NCBI GenBank assembly: GCA_035048815.1
Contig: JAUCBN010000047.1
Location: forward strand, 13,358,001 to 13,422,000
Direction of reading: 5' to 3'
Source: Abelmoschus esculentus
Taxonomy: Eukaryota; Streptophyta; Magnoliopsida; Malvales; Malvaceae
DNA length: 64,000 nt
Shown here: positions 35,042 to 46,398 of the stretch, piece by piece
Position numbering within the stretch: the first letter of the stretch is position 1
How the letters are laid out: each line of letters begins with the position of its first letter
The notes under the pieces: model-generated
Told to the model about the DNA's origin: nothing
Databases searched by the model: none
Seen by the model: only the letters and a program-made list of their open reading frames with translations
Translations under genes and position numbers: made by a program

Positions 35042-37126
35042 ATGCAAAAGAGTTCTTCAGCTTCTTCCTTGGGTCCAGGCGGCCTAGACCTGGCTCAAGC
35101 CTTCTTCAAGCCAATCCAAAACTCCGATCCACATTCCATCACCAAGCGCCATACCAAGATCTCCGTCATCGGAGTCGGAAACGTAGGTATGGCAATCGCG
35201 CAAACTATAATCAGTCAGGACTTAACCGATGAACTATCCCTCGTCGACGCTAAGGCTGACAAGCTCCGAGGCGAAATGCTCGATCTCCAACACGCGGCGG
35301 CGTTCCTCCCACGCACTAAAATCAACGCGTCCGTTGATTACTCCGTGACTGCTGGATCTGATCTGTGTATTGTAACCGCTGGCGCTCGTCAAAACCCTGG
35401 CGAATCTAGGCTGAACCTGCTGCAAAGGAACGTTGCATTGTTTGCAAGCATCATACCTCCACTGGCCAAATACTCGCCGGATTCGATTCTATTGATTGTT
35501 TCGAATCCGGTGGATGTGCTAACTTTCGTGGCTTGGAAACTATCGGGCTTTCCATCGAATCGAGTTATCGGTTCGGGTACCAACTTGGATTCATCAAGGT
35601 TTCGATTCCTGATCGCCGATCATTTGGACGTCAACGCCCAGGATGTGCAGGTCAGCTTTAATTTCGTAATATAATATATTGCAAGTGGAAAAATTCTGTG
35701 GGCGCTTACATATACATGAATGCAATTTTACAAGTAGTTTAATTGATTAAATATTTATTAAAAAATAATTTAAATATTTAAAAGTTTATTTTAGTCTCTC
35801 TAATCTCTATTATAGAAAAACAGTTTAATGTTGAGAAATGACACAGAAACTCAGTTTTCCAATAAACGGAGCTGCCGTTGGTTTGTCCCAACGTTAAGAA
35901 GGCTCCATTGGTCAAAGATTAACATAATTTAATGGGTAAAATACAAATATCATTACTCGATTATATTATCCTTTCTATTTTGGTCATTCAACTTTTAAAC
36001 TTTTTAATTTAATAACTGAACTTCCTGATTATTTCTGTTTTGGTCACTTTAAATTATTTAGGATTGATAACTGGAAATCAAACTGTGCGATCTTCTAGTC
36101 AAATTGAACCTTCCCATAATTATAATTGATCGATGATTGCTTCGTTATTTAAAAATCGTCTTTTGCATTGGGTGTCAATTATTACAATTAGAGGATTTGG
36201 GGGCAAAAGGACTTTAACAACAGTTCTTGACGACAATGATCATACTGACAAATTAAAATTTTAGTGACTGTAGTATAAGTTTTAAAATTTTAGTATCCAA
36301 AATAAAAGCGACCTATAAGTACATTGACTACTAAAGTAGTTATCCTAATTTTAAATATCACTTAAAACTAAGTATAATCATTAATTTTTTTAATAGATGA
36401 TATGTTGTAGTACATTGAAGGATTTATTATTGTAATTAATTTGGCTGTCAAATAATCCGTGGATTGCATTTTATATTGGGAAATTTTTTAAAGCATCCAT
36501 TTTCTCAATTCTTTAATATCGTAGAAGGTTGAAAACTAAAATTAATTTGGACTTTAATGTGAAGAAGATACTTTCATGCCAGAATTTTTTATTGCTGTAT
36601 TATTTACCGTTTGATCTAAGTTCCAGGAACTAAATTCATTGCCATGCTCATATATTACCAAATGGTTGTAAAATATTTGTAGGCCTTCATAGTTGGTGAG
36701 CATGGAGACAGCTCGGTGGCACTCTGGTCTAGCATTAGTATCGGTGGTGTGCCGGTGTTAAGCTTTTTGGAGAAACAGCAAATTGCCTACGAAAAGCAGA
36801 CCCTTGAGAACATTCACAAAGCTGTTGTGGACAGTGCATATGAGGTGATTAATCTCAAAGGGTACACTTCTTGGGCAATCGGCTACTCGGTGGCCAACTT
36901 GGCTAGAAGTCTGCTCAGAGATCAACGGAAAATCCACCCGGTTTCAGTCCTTGCGAAGGGGTTTTACTGTATCGAAGGCGGTGATGTTTTCTTGAGCTTG
37001 CCGGCACAGCTCGGTAGAGGTGGTGTCTTGGGCGTAACTAATATCCATTTGACTGATGAGGAGATGCAAAGGCTTAGGAAATCGGCTGAGACCATTCTTG
37101 AAGTTCAAAGTCAGTTGGGACTATAA
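35042..37126 (+). CDS. L-lactate dehydrogenase
   Basis: Two exons: 35042-35650 and 36683-37126 (GT-AG, phase 0), 350 residues, the usual plant length. It reduces pyruvate to L-lactate with NADH in the cytosol, and plants use it mainly under low oxygen. Seen: the NAD-binding GVGNVG (44-49), an acidic residue at the end of the second strand (LVDA), the active loop GARQNPGESR (about 114-123), a VSNPVD stretch, the substrate-binding LDSSRFR (about 183-189) and the catalytic His in VGEHGDSS (about 210). All catalytic residues are intact. No transit peptide is evident; the first 35 residues are the variable plant extension. The intron (1032 bp) contains MITE-like wording (about 35935-36370) without clear ends. 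Confidence 0.95.
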
Positions 37127-37800
37127 GAAACAAGTATTTATGCGTTAGACTATATAAACATTACGGTTGTTTTTGCATTTTTTGGGTGGACATTTTGCAC
37201 ATGTTGCTGTTGCATTTTCCTTGTTTGATCCAAGATATCCGCTTGGATTGCGGTCACTAATCCTCTTATTCCGGGTATTCTCATTAAGAGATAAATGACT
37301 AGTTATAATATTATTAGGAATCAAACTTTTTACTTTTGCATCTTTAAAAGACCTTTGTTAAACTTTTGTTTTCTCTAAAACATTCATTTTCCGTTGATAT
37401 TTATCATTTATAGATACGCACTCGATTAATCCATAGTAAAAGTAAATCATACATACATCAATCTTTAACAAGCATGTTTGTAACATGAATCAAACGATCA
37501 CACATGCAGTACTAGTTGAGGGATACACATTAGGAAAGTTATAAAACTCTATCCATTGGGCTATGTGCTTCCCATGATCGAAAATAGTACCGGATCTACT
37601 GACACAAAAAATTCAGGGGCTAATTTGATTATTTTTAAAACGTTTATGGGCTTGTTCGTGGTTTACCCTACTTTATTTGACTAAGGTGCAGCATTGTCCT
37701 CGCAGATCCATATTTTTATGGGCTTCTGATTTGAATGGACCATGGGCTTGGGTATGCCTAAACAATTTATTCAGGAAACGTCTGTTTGGTTCTACAGGGG
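37127..37800. other. Spacer between lactate dehydrogenase and the complex I subunit fragment
   Basis: 3' UTR of the dehydrogenase and then the promoter area of the next gene. I see no additional gene and no strong TATA box. Confidence 0.45.
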
Positions 37801-37807
37801 AAAAAAC

Positions 37808-38330
37808 ATGGCAGGAAGATTTAGCAACGCAGCGTCACGGATATTGGGCGGAAACGGCATCGTTTCCCGCTCCGTCGCCTCCTCTCTTCGACTCCGTTCC
37901 GGCATGGGTCTCCCGGTGGGAAAACATATCGTTCCCGACAAGCCCATTAGTGCTATCACTTCTTAATTTTTCAGTTTTATTCCCAAATCCCTAAAATCTC
38001 ACTTCTTTTGGACGCTTCAGCTTCCTGTAAATGACGAGCTAACTTGGGACAATGGAATTCCGTTTCCAGAACCTTGTATTGACCGAATCGCTGATACCGT
38101 CGGAAAGGTAAGTTTTTTCTTTCTTTCAATTTTTAGCTTTATTTTTGTTTAGGGTTGTGGGATCTTTATTTATTTAAAGAAATTGATTGTTTTTCTTCAT
38201 GCTTATTCAAATGCTATGTTTTTTCTGGGCGTAGTATGAGGCATTAGCCTGGATGTGTGGAGGTTTGAGCTTCTTTGCATCTTTGGGATTATTAGCTTGG
38301 TGGAATGATAAGGCCTCCAAGATTCCATTC
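37808..38330 (+). pseudogene. Complex I subunit NDUFB8-type, 3' truncated
   Basis: Three exons: 37808-37945, 38021-38107 and 38235-38330. They encode 107 residues of the plant NDUFB8-type accessory subunit of mitochondrial complex I: an N-terminal presequence-like part (MAGRFSNAASRILGG), GMGLPVGKHIVPDKP, LPVNDELTWDNG...PEPCIDRIADTVGK and a membrane segment (about YEALAWMCGG to LLAWW). A GTGAGT donor follows SKIPF. The family's short last exon should come next, but the next intron is entered by a chromovirus at 38469. I do not find the exon in the 2.7 kb after the element. The first intron also lacks a GT donor: the expected boundary after DKP reads ATTAGTGC. Probably a dead copy, or the last exon is too short or diverged for me to see. 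Confidence 0.7.
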
Positions 38331-38468
38331 GTGAGTTCAAATCTCTGACTTGATTCTTTGAATTTGCCTTAGTCCAATTCATTTTTCTTTATAGTTCTTG
38401 AATTTATTATTGTAATATCAATATTTGTAGTTTTGGTGGTGTTCTTGGATATGTTTCAAATTGGGGAA

Positions 38469-38719
38469 TGTTGCAAGCTTGAGTGGAACGTTGCGTTCCA
38501 TTTAAATATTTTTATTATTTCTGTTATTTTATTTTTGTAATTAAACGTTGTCGTTTTATTTTGATAAATAGGGCATCCTCAGTACAGCCTAGGGTATGTT
38601 CGATTTGGAAGATTTTTCTACTGTCTCAGCCCCCTTCTTCTATTGAGAAATACAGTTTCCTTCTTCCTTATTCTGTGACTTCCGTTTATTTTGTTTGATT
38701 CTCGATTGCAACAGCATCA
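38469..38719 (+). repeat. Left LTR of the chromovirus
   Basis: The repeat is 251 bp. By eye it differs from the right LTR at 5 positions, about 2 per cent. Confidence 0.92.
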
Positions 38720-38790
38720 AAGGCATCAGAGCCTCCGATCTGGCCATGGTCGACGGTTTCCAAACTTGTTCTTAGCAGGAGTTGTCCCGG

Positions 38791-39993
38791 ATGCAGACTG
38801 ATTTCAAAGATCTTGAGAAACGTCTCGAAGAAAAGATTGAAAAGACTCTGGAGGCTAAAGCTCAGGATATCCGCTTGGAGGTTCACAACGTCTGTGATGA
38901 GGTTCGTGGGTTGCGCACGCTGTTAGAGAAACTTGTGGGCAAGGCAGATTCTTCTGTGGGATTAATAGAAGCTTCTCCATCTCAGGGTCTAGAGTTAGAA
39001 TTACCTGCAGACAAGAACGTTGAAGTGCAAGTGATTGATGATTTTACTTCCAGTTCCTATCGACTGCGATGTCCAAATTTTGATGGTTCTAATTTTCGGG
39101 ATTGGTGGGTTAAACTTGAGCAATTTTTTGTTGCCGAGAAAGTCCCTGAAGATTCGAAAGTTCGGTTGGTTATGCTTCATTTGGAGGGAGATGCGCTTCA
39201 ATGGCATCATTTTGTGGTCCGAGCAGCGGGCGGAATTGAAGCTTTGACTTGGGAGCCTTATTTGAAGTCCCTCAAGGATCGTTTTGCTCCGACAGGTTTG
39301 GAGGATCCGATGAGTGACCTCGTGGCCCTTCGACAGACTTCCTCAGTTGAACAGTATTATGCAACCTTTGTAAGTCTTCTTAACCAGCTTCAGTTATCGG
39401 ATGAAAATGCTCTCAGTATCTTCATTACTAATTTACGAGAGGAAATTGGATCATATGTTCGGGTGTTTCAACCCAAAGACTTATTAGATGCATTTCGTTT
39501 AGCTCTGCATTTTGAGCAGTTAGTTCTTCAGTGGCCTAAGAGGGGTTGTCCTTCTATGGGGAGGTCACAATATTCTGGTTTACCTTATTTATCACCTGGA
39601 TTAGGCTCTTCTAGTAAAGTAGGATCAACTTCTGTTGCTGTCAAAAGTGTAGGGGGGATGGGGGTATCTCAACAAACCTCTAGACATTCTTCCACATTTC
39701 CTAGTAAAACACCTTCACCTAGAAGAGGTGTTCCCCCCACTGGAAATGGCCATGGCAGATTATCTGGTGCTGAAATGGAAGAAAAAAGGAGAAAAGGACT
39801 TTGTTATTGGTGTCCAGCGAAGTATACTTTTGGCCACAAATGTACCCGATCCCAGCTCTATCAATTATTGATGGAGGGTAATGAGGGAGAGAATGAATCA
39901 GAAGAATTTGTCGATTGTGAAGAGAAATTAGAATCTGATAATGTTGAAGGTGGAAATCTTGAGGGTCCAGTTCTTTCTTTACAAGCAATCTGA
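38791..39993 (+). CDS. Chromovirus gag, ends in an in-frame stop
   Basis: From the first ATG (38791) to the TGA at 39991-39993 the frame gives a coiled-coil N-terminal part, a retrotransposon gag core (FDGSNFRDWWVKLEQFF ... GDALQWHHF ... LKDRFAP) and one zinc knuckle CYWC...GHKC near residue 345-358. In chromoviruses gag and pol are usually one frame, so the TGA at 39991 is probably a lesion that separates them. Confidence 0.8.
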   Translation: MQTDFKDLEKRLEEKIEKTLEAKAQDIRLEVHNVCDEVRGLRTLLEKLVGKADSSVGLIEASPSQGLELELPADKNVEVQVIDDFTSSSYRLRCPNFDGSNFRDWWVKLEQFFVAEKVPEDSKVRLVMLHLEGDALQWHHFVVRAAGGIEALTWEPYLKSLKDRFAPTGLEDPMSDLVALRQTSSVEQYYATFVSLLNQLQLSDENALSIFITNLREEIGSYVRVFQPKDLLDAFRLALHFEQLVLQWPKRGCPSMGRSQYSGLPYLSPGLGSSSKVGSTSVAVKSVGGMGVSQQTSRHSSTFPSKTPSPRRGVPPTGNGHGRLSGAEMEEKRRKGLCYWCPAKYTFGHKCTRSQLYQLLMEGNEGENESEEFVDCEEKLESDNVEGGNLEGPVLSLQAI

Positions 39994-39999
39994 GGAGCT

Positions 40000-42900
40000 G
40001 TGGGGTGTGAGACCTTGAAGGTTTTTGTGGTTATTCAAAAAGAAAAATGGGTGGCTTTAATAGACTCGGGAAGCACTCATAATTTTCTGAGTTTGGGGGT
40101 AGTTAAGGCCTGTGGATTGATGGTTGAACAGAGGCAGCAAATGAAAGTTACTATAGCTGATGGGGGACTGATGCACACTTAAGGTGTATGTAGAGAAGTT
40201 CATTGGGAATCACAAGGAAACTCCTTCATCACAGATTTTTTGGTGTTACCATTGAAAGGTTATGATATAGTCCTTGGTGTTCAATGGTTGGCCTCTCTTG
40301 GTGCTATTCAAATGGATTTTGGTCAGCTAACCATGAAATTCTCTCATGATGGTGAAGAGATTAAGTGGGTAGGAGTGACACCCGGACCTGCCCAAATATT
40401 GGAAGAAAATAAGGGTTCTAAAATGTTAAAATCTTTCAGAATAGTTCCTGGTATATCTTTATTAACCAGAACTGTACAGTTGGAAATGCATCTCAAAAAT
40501 GAAGCGATGCACGAGGAATTACAGGTGCTATTACAAGAATTTGCTACTGTTTTTCTGGAACCTAAAGGATTACCTCCCATCTGAGGGCATGAGCATAAAA
40601 TTTCTCTGATAAATGAGCAAGCTGTGGTTAAGCTTCGACCATATAGGTATCCTACTGTCCAAAAGAATGAGATTGAGAAACTTGTGCAAGAAATGTTGCA
40701 ATCCGGGATAATCAAGGATAGCACAAGCTCCTTTGCTTCACCTATTGTCATGGTTAAGAAAAAAGATGGGACTTGGAGGCTTTGTGTTGACTATAGGCAG
40801 CTTAACCAGCTGACTTTGAAGGATAAGTTTCCCATTCCTATTATTGAAGAGCTATTGGACGAATTGAGAGCTGCAAGATTTTTCTCAAAGTTGGATCTAA
40901 GATTGGGCTACCATCAAATTAGGATGTGTGAGGAGGATGTGCATAAAACAACCTTTAAGACCCACGAGGGACATTATGAATACTTAGTTATGCCCTTTGG
41001 TCTAACGAATGCCCCAGCCACGTTCCAAGGGTTGATGAATGTTGTTTTTAAGAAATTATTAAGGAAGACAGTTTTAGTCTTTTTTGATGATATTTTAGTT
41101 TATTCGGAGACATGAAAAGAACATTTGCAGCATTTGAGGGAAGTTTTGGGACTGTTGAAATATCATCAATTGTTTGCTAAAAAAGTAAGTGTACTTTTGG
41201 AGCTTATGAGATGGAATATTTGGGTTACACTATCTCTAAGGGATTCATTTCGATGAATAAGGATAAGGTACAAAGTATAGTGAATTGGGGCATTCCAACT
41301 AATATTAAAGAGTTAAGAGGATTTTTGGGATTATCGGGTTACTATAGGCGATTCATCAAGGGGTATGGAGGTATTGTAAAGCCTTTGACTGACTTATTAA
41401 AGAAAGATGCATGGGGTTGGAATATGGAGGCTGAAACTGCTATGATGAAATTAAAATCTGCTATGTTCGAAGCACCATTTCTTGCTTTGCCAAACTTCCA
41501 CAAAGAATTTGTACTTGAAACGGATGCTTCAGCTTTAGGAGTCGGGGCTGTGTTGTTACAAGAAGGTAGACCTATTGCTTATTTTAGCAAAGGTTTGGGA
41601 GTGAAACATCAAGCTTTATCGATTTACGAAAAAGAGATGCTGACTGTTCTTTTAGCAGTGAAAAAATGGTCTTCTTATCTAGTGGGAAGGCATTTTAAAA
41701 TAAGGACGGACCATCAAAGTTTAAGGTTTTTAGCAAGGAATCAAGCTACCACTCCAGCACAACAAGTTTGGGTTGCGAAGATGATGGGATTTGACTATGA
41801 AATCTGTTATAAAAGGGGAGTTAACAACAAGGTAGCAGATGCACTTTCCCAGGATCCTAATTTTTCCAATCTCCCTAATGGTTAGCTACTAGCTATTAGT
41901 AGTTTCAATTCTGCCATGATACATTAGATTCGACAGTCTTGGACTAAGGATGGGAAGCTACAAACTCTCATTGCTGATTTGGAAAAAGATGCTGCATCTC
42001 ATTCCAAATATTCTTGGGATGGTCAATTATTGAAGAGAGAGGAAAATTAGTGGTGGGGGGATGACAGTGACTTGAGGAAAAAATTAATTGAAGTGTTCCA
42101 TAATAGTTCTTTTGGGGGTCATTCAGGGGCAGAAGTGACAAGTAAAAGAATGTCCACGTGCTTGTATTGGAAGGGAATGAAGAAAGCAATAAGAAGGATG
42201 GTGAGAGAATGTGAAGTATGTCAGAAAAATAAATATGACAACCATGCTAAACCGGGACTGTTACAGCCTTTACCAATTCCAGATAAAGCTTGGGAATCAG
42301 TTAGTATGGATTTTATTGAGGGCTTATCTGTGTCTAAATGTAAAGATGTTATTTTGGTGGTGGTAGATAGGTTAACAAAATATGCACATTTTATGGCATT
42401 GGCACATCCTTTTACAGCATTGACTGTAACCTAATTATTTATGGACAATGTGTTTAAATTGCATGGATTGCCGGAGGTGATAGTATATGACAGAGACAAG
42501 GTATTTATGCGTACATTTTGGATGGAATTGTTTAGTAAACTGGGAGTAACTCTGACTCCTTCAACTGCGTACCATCCTGAAACTGATGGTCAAACGAAGG
42601 TGGTTAATAGATGTTTGGAGTCATATTTGAGGTGCATGACGGGAGAAGTTCCAAGGGAATGGAGTAATTGGTTGTCCTTGGTTGAATGGTGGTACAATAC
42701 TTCACATCATTCAGCCATTAACACAACTCCTTATCAAGCTCTTTACGGCCAGCAACCAGCAGTACACCTTCCCTACTTGGCTGGAGAGTCCTTAGTAGCT
42801 ACAGTGGACAAGAGTTTGCAAGCTAGGGAAGCTGCAATTAAAATGCTGAAATTTTATTTGAATCGTGCTCAAGAAAGGATGAAAAAACAAGCCGACAAAA

Positions 42901-43331
42901 GGAGGAGTGATAGGCAATTCAAGGTGGGTGATTGGGTGTATTTAAAACTCCAACCATATAGACAACAGTCTGTACATGTAAGGAAAGCCCAGAAACTGTC
43001 TCCAAAATGGTTTGGACCTTATTTGGTTGAAGATATTATGGGAAAAGTGACATATAAATTGAAGCTGCCAGTGGGATCCAAGGTACATCCTACCTTTCAT
43101 GTGTCTCAACTCAAAAAACATGTTGGCTCAGCTCCTACACAAGCAGGTCTGCCAGTCTTGGGACCAGATGGAACTATTATGAAAGAACCTTTGAAGATTT
43201 TGGACAGGAGAATGGTTAAAAAGGGTAATAGAGCTGTAACCGAATTGTTGGTGGAGTGGACAAACTCCTTCCCTGAAGATGCTACTTGGGAACTGCTGCA
43301 CAAGTTACAAATGGATTTTCCTAATTTCTGA
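40000..43331 (+). pseudogene. Chromovirus pol, interrupted
   Basis: Ordered pieces: protease with active-site DSG (ALIDSGSTHNF, about 40054-40086), reverse transcriptase (40624-41115) with FFDD, RNase H (from 41211, with ETDAS), integrase with an HHCC zinc part (42072-42230), the catalytic triad Asp (MDFIEG), Asp (YDRDKVF) and Glu (CLESYLR), and a chromodomain near 43190-43331. In-frame stops at about 40180, 40582, 41113, 41883, 41925, 42048 and 42432, plus a one-base frameshift near 41185, separate them. Several stops replace codons where CAA, CAG, CGA or TGG are usual in the family. The element cannot make a full Pol. Confidence 0.88.
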
Positions 43332-43343
43332 AGAAGGGAGCAT

Positions 43344-43594
43344 TGTTGCAAGCTTGAGTGGAACGTTGCGTTTCATTTAAATATTTTTATTATTTCTGTT
43401 ATTTTATTTTTGTAATTAAACGTTGTCGTTTTGTTTTGATAAATAGGGCATCCTCAGTACAGCCTAGGGTATGTTCGATTTGGAAGATTTTTCTATTGTC
43501 TCAGCCCCTTTCTTCTATTGAGAAATACAGTTTCCTTCTTCCTTCTTCTGTGACTTCCGTTTATTTTGTTTGATTCTCGATTGCAACAGCATCA
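43344..43594 (+). repeat. Right LTR of the chromovirus
   Basis: The repeat is 251 bp with the same ends as the left LTR. The GGGAA duplication follows directly. Confidence 0.92.
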
Positions 43595-44589
43595 GGGAAA
43601 TGGGAATGTAGGATACTGATAAAATCAAATGGTATATCATAGTAGCACTCTTGTTATCTGCTGAGAAAATTTGAACCTCGTGCTCAAGTGAGTTATTATC
43701 CCAGAATAGGGATACTTAACTACTCACTTTAGGATGGGAGATGTTATTTTCTTGAAGACCCTAGCTCCGTTTTTCCAACAATTGTTACGATTGATAAGAA
43801 TTTTGCACAGGTTCACAATAGAATGCCCTTGTCTTTGAAAAATTATTAGATGGACCCTGTTCACCACGTCATCTATGGTCTATCCGATGAGAATCATCCA
43901 TCTCAAGGACCAAGGTAACTTCCAAATAACCACCCACACCATGCAGGAAAGAGATGAAGTTCACCTTGGAAAAAAATGAGATGGAAATTTTCTTCGGATG
44001 GTCATGGAACTATAGATGACGTGTTTAACAAGGTTCATCTAATAATTTTTCATTGTCCTTGTTTTTTCCTAGTTTCTTATTGATCAACTTGAAAATATTT
44101 ACAAAACTGCATTTGTTGAACTGTTGAGACGAGCCCTTCCCTTGGGTGCTAGTTTGACTGTGCTAAAGTTTGAAATATAATGATCTGTTAGCAACTTGAC
44201 AATATGTTTAAGGATTTGCAAGAAGCCCTTGTAGGATATATCTTGAGAATATTTTGGCACTGCTATGCCAGTTGCATAGATATACCTCAAAGTTCTTGAG
44301 AGCTAGCATAGCATTACATGAATTTGATATTTTTCCTATCATGAGTGAAGTAACCTACATTGATTGATAAGATTTCCCTACTCTTAAGCAGACACCAAAA
44401 GTATATCCCTGTGACAACCTGCGGATGGAGCTTGGTGGAGAACCATAGGTCGATCCTCATGCAAGTTGTATAAAGTTATTGTTGTTTCACTTGTGTCCTC
44501 TGCTCTTTATTTATTGAGTTTTGGAACTTAAAAACAATTAAATAATGGGTTATGTGCGTTTGTAATTTGAGCAAATAACCCAATATGAT

Positions 44590-44672
44590 TGTTCGCTCAA
44601 TCACTGGTACTCGAAATCGTGACATGTTAAAATAATTGTTTCGTTAACCACTTGAACTAGAAGGCTTATGAT
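44590..44672 (-). mobile_element. tRNA-derived SINE-like element, copy D (truncated)
   Basis: On the minus strand it reads AGTGGTTAACGAAAC, then GATTTCGAGTACC (decayed B box, 44618-44606) and GTGATTGAGCGAACAATC. The 3' half and tail are missing. Confidence 0.45.
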
Positions 44673-45929
44673 ATTATACTATTTTCGTATGGATAGATAA
44701 CTAGAATTAATCAATTTAAGCAGTAAATTGAACAAATAATTAATTAAAATTATTTCTTAAAAAAAATTAAATGGCCTAATTAATTAAAATTAACTTACCA
44801 TCACTAGAATTCATTTAAATTAAAACTCTGTGAATCAACCGACACTTCTAATGGTCTGGGGCCGGTCATTCAAGTAGTGGCATAAATAAAACGAGCTTCA
44901 ACAAATAAAATTATCTATTATTGTTGGTTATTTTCTTCTATCGAGGTCAATAGTGGTTCCTTTAATCCTTTTCAATCAACTAGATCGTTCACGGGCTGTG
45001 TATCCTTCCGACATCTAGAATTGACTTCCATTAAGTTTGTCGGAGATCATGTATTGTAATTTATTAGGATAAGTCTCCATTGTTGCTCGATGCAAAGGGT
45101 TTCATTTGGATGAACGATTGGACTCTATGGGTCTGTCTGTGTGAAACTTCTTCTGGTCTGGTATATATGCCTAAGTAATCATGATGCTTGGCCATTGTTG
45201 TTGGTTTCAAAGAGACGAGCTTAGGCTTTGTTTGGTTTCAAAAACACAAGTAATTATGTTGTTCTGAATCTCTATCCAGTTTGTCTTTACCAGTCAGCTG
45301 CTGTAGACAGTTTGTAATTATCCTATAGACAGAAAATAGATTTCTTTGTTGCTAACCCCAAAGATACAGTTTATAAACCAGAACAGGGTTTAGAGACACA
45401 AGACAAATCCATGTCCTGAGACATGAACTGTCATTGTTTTGAAGACTGTGAAAATAACCCATTGTTTGAACATGAAATTTTGTGCGTTTTGTTTAAAAAT
45501 TTGTTTGATAATGCTATGATGCAAACATTTTGATCTTATGATGCTTTGGTGTTATTTAAAAACTATTGTGGAAATTGAAAAATTATTATATTATCTTAAT
45601 TTATCACGTTATTTATAATTTTATTTAATAAAATTCATTTAATTTGAGGAGAGCAGTGAGAACATGACAACAGGCTAAATCTCCGCCACAGAATCACAAA
45701 CGACCAAAATCCAGGAAAAATCTTCTGCCTTGGCCAACAGAAATCAAACAAAAATTGTCTCTTTTAGTGTTTATATCTCTAAACACTAGAGAACTAGATC
45801 GTACATTAAAATTTTAATTCTTAAATTTTAAACGTTAAATATCACGACTTTAAATTTTTTTAAATATTATAGTTTAACCTTAAATTCTATTTTTAAATTC
45901 TATTTTTTAAGTTTGGAGCATAAATAAGA

Positions 45930-46190
45930 GTAAAAATCTTCTACTTCTTTATCGTGTCTTTTTTCTTGTCTCTTATTAAAAAAATTTAAAAAATTAAATT
46001 CTAAACTCTAACCCTTATTTTTTACATTCTACACCCTAAAAAATACATTTTATCCTTAATTCTCTAAACCCTAATTACAACCACAATTTCTAACCTTAAA
46101 CCCTAAATCCTAAAGTCTAAACCTACTAATTTAAAGTGAAAATACCAATGAAGGCTCGATTACGAGGTGGACGATTTGCACTCATAAATA
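45930..46190 (-). repeat. Telomere-like dispersed repeat, copy 4
   Basis: The left border TGTCTTTTTTCTTGTCTCTTA (about 45955-45975) is followed by AACCCTAAA-like words (46005-46115). The right border is GGTGGACGATTTGCACTC (46166-46183). It ends about 105 bp upstream of the TATA box of the first HyPRP gene. Confidence 0.55.
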
Positions 46191-46296
46191 AATAAAAAAA
46201 ATAAAGATTTTTATTTGACAAGTTGCAAATATTAAATTGATTTATGGTAAAAATAACCTTAAGTGGTAAACATCCAAGTTTCTCTCTTGAAACAAC

Positions 46297-46304
46297 TATA
46301 AAAA
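46297..46304 (+). promoter_or_regulatory. TATA box of the first HyPRP gene
   Basis: TATAAAAA lies about 100 bp upstream of the ATG at 46399. Confidence 0.6.
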
Positions 46305-46398
46305 TCCCTCCCTTCACTCCAAATTCTCCATCCTTGAAATTATACTACTCTTTAACCTGTACTTCCGACAAGAAGCTCCTAGGGTTTTGAGAGAGATC

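Larger units (their letters stand above)
38469..43594 (+). mobile_element. Ty3/gypsy chromovirus (Reina-like), full length, defective
   Basis: LTRs at 38469-38719 and 43344-43594 start TGTTGCAAGC and end CAACAGCATCA, flanked by a perfect 5-bp duplication GGGAA (38464-38468 and 43595-43599). A primer site like GGCATCAGAGCC follows the left LTR (about 38722-38733), and a purine tract GAAGAAGGGAG (about 43330-43340) precedes the right one. Between them are gag, protease, reverse transcriptase, RNase H, integrase and a C-terminal chromodomain. The 5.1 kb size, short LTRs and chromodomain fit the Reina clade (inference). The coding part has many stops and a frameshift. It sits in the third intron of the NDUFB8-type gene, in the same orientation. 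Confidence 0.93.
43600..46290. other. Gene-free spacer after the chromovirus
   Basis: I found no exon of the interrupted complex I gene and no other gene. It contains one truncated SINE-like copy (about 44590-44672) and a telomere-like repeat (about 45930-46190). Confidence 0.5.

Noticed and set aside
35935..36370. Possible MITE in the lactate dehydrogenase intron
   Set aside because: MITE-like wording and weak inverted similarity, but I could not fix ends or a target duplication.
43850..43920. Last exon of the interrupted NDUFB8-type gene
   Set aside because: A GTCTATCCG word looks like the start of the expected C-terminal exon, but the following codons do not match and no acceptor is suitably placed.
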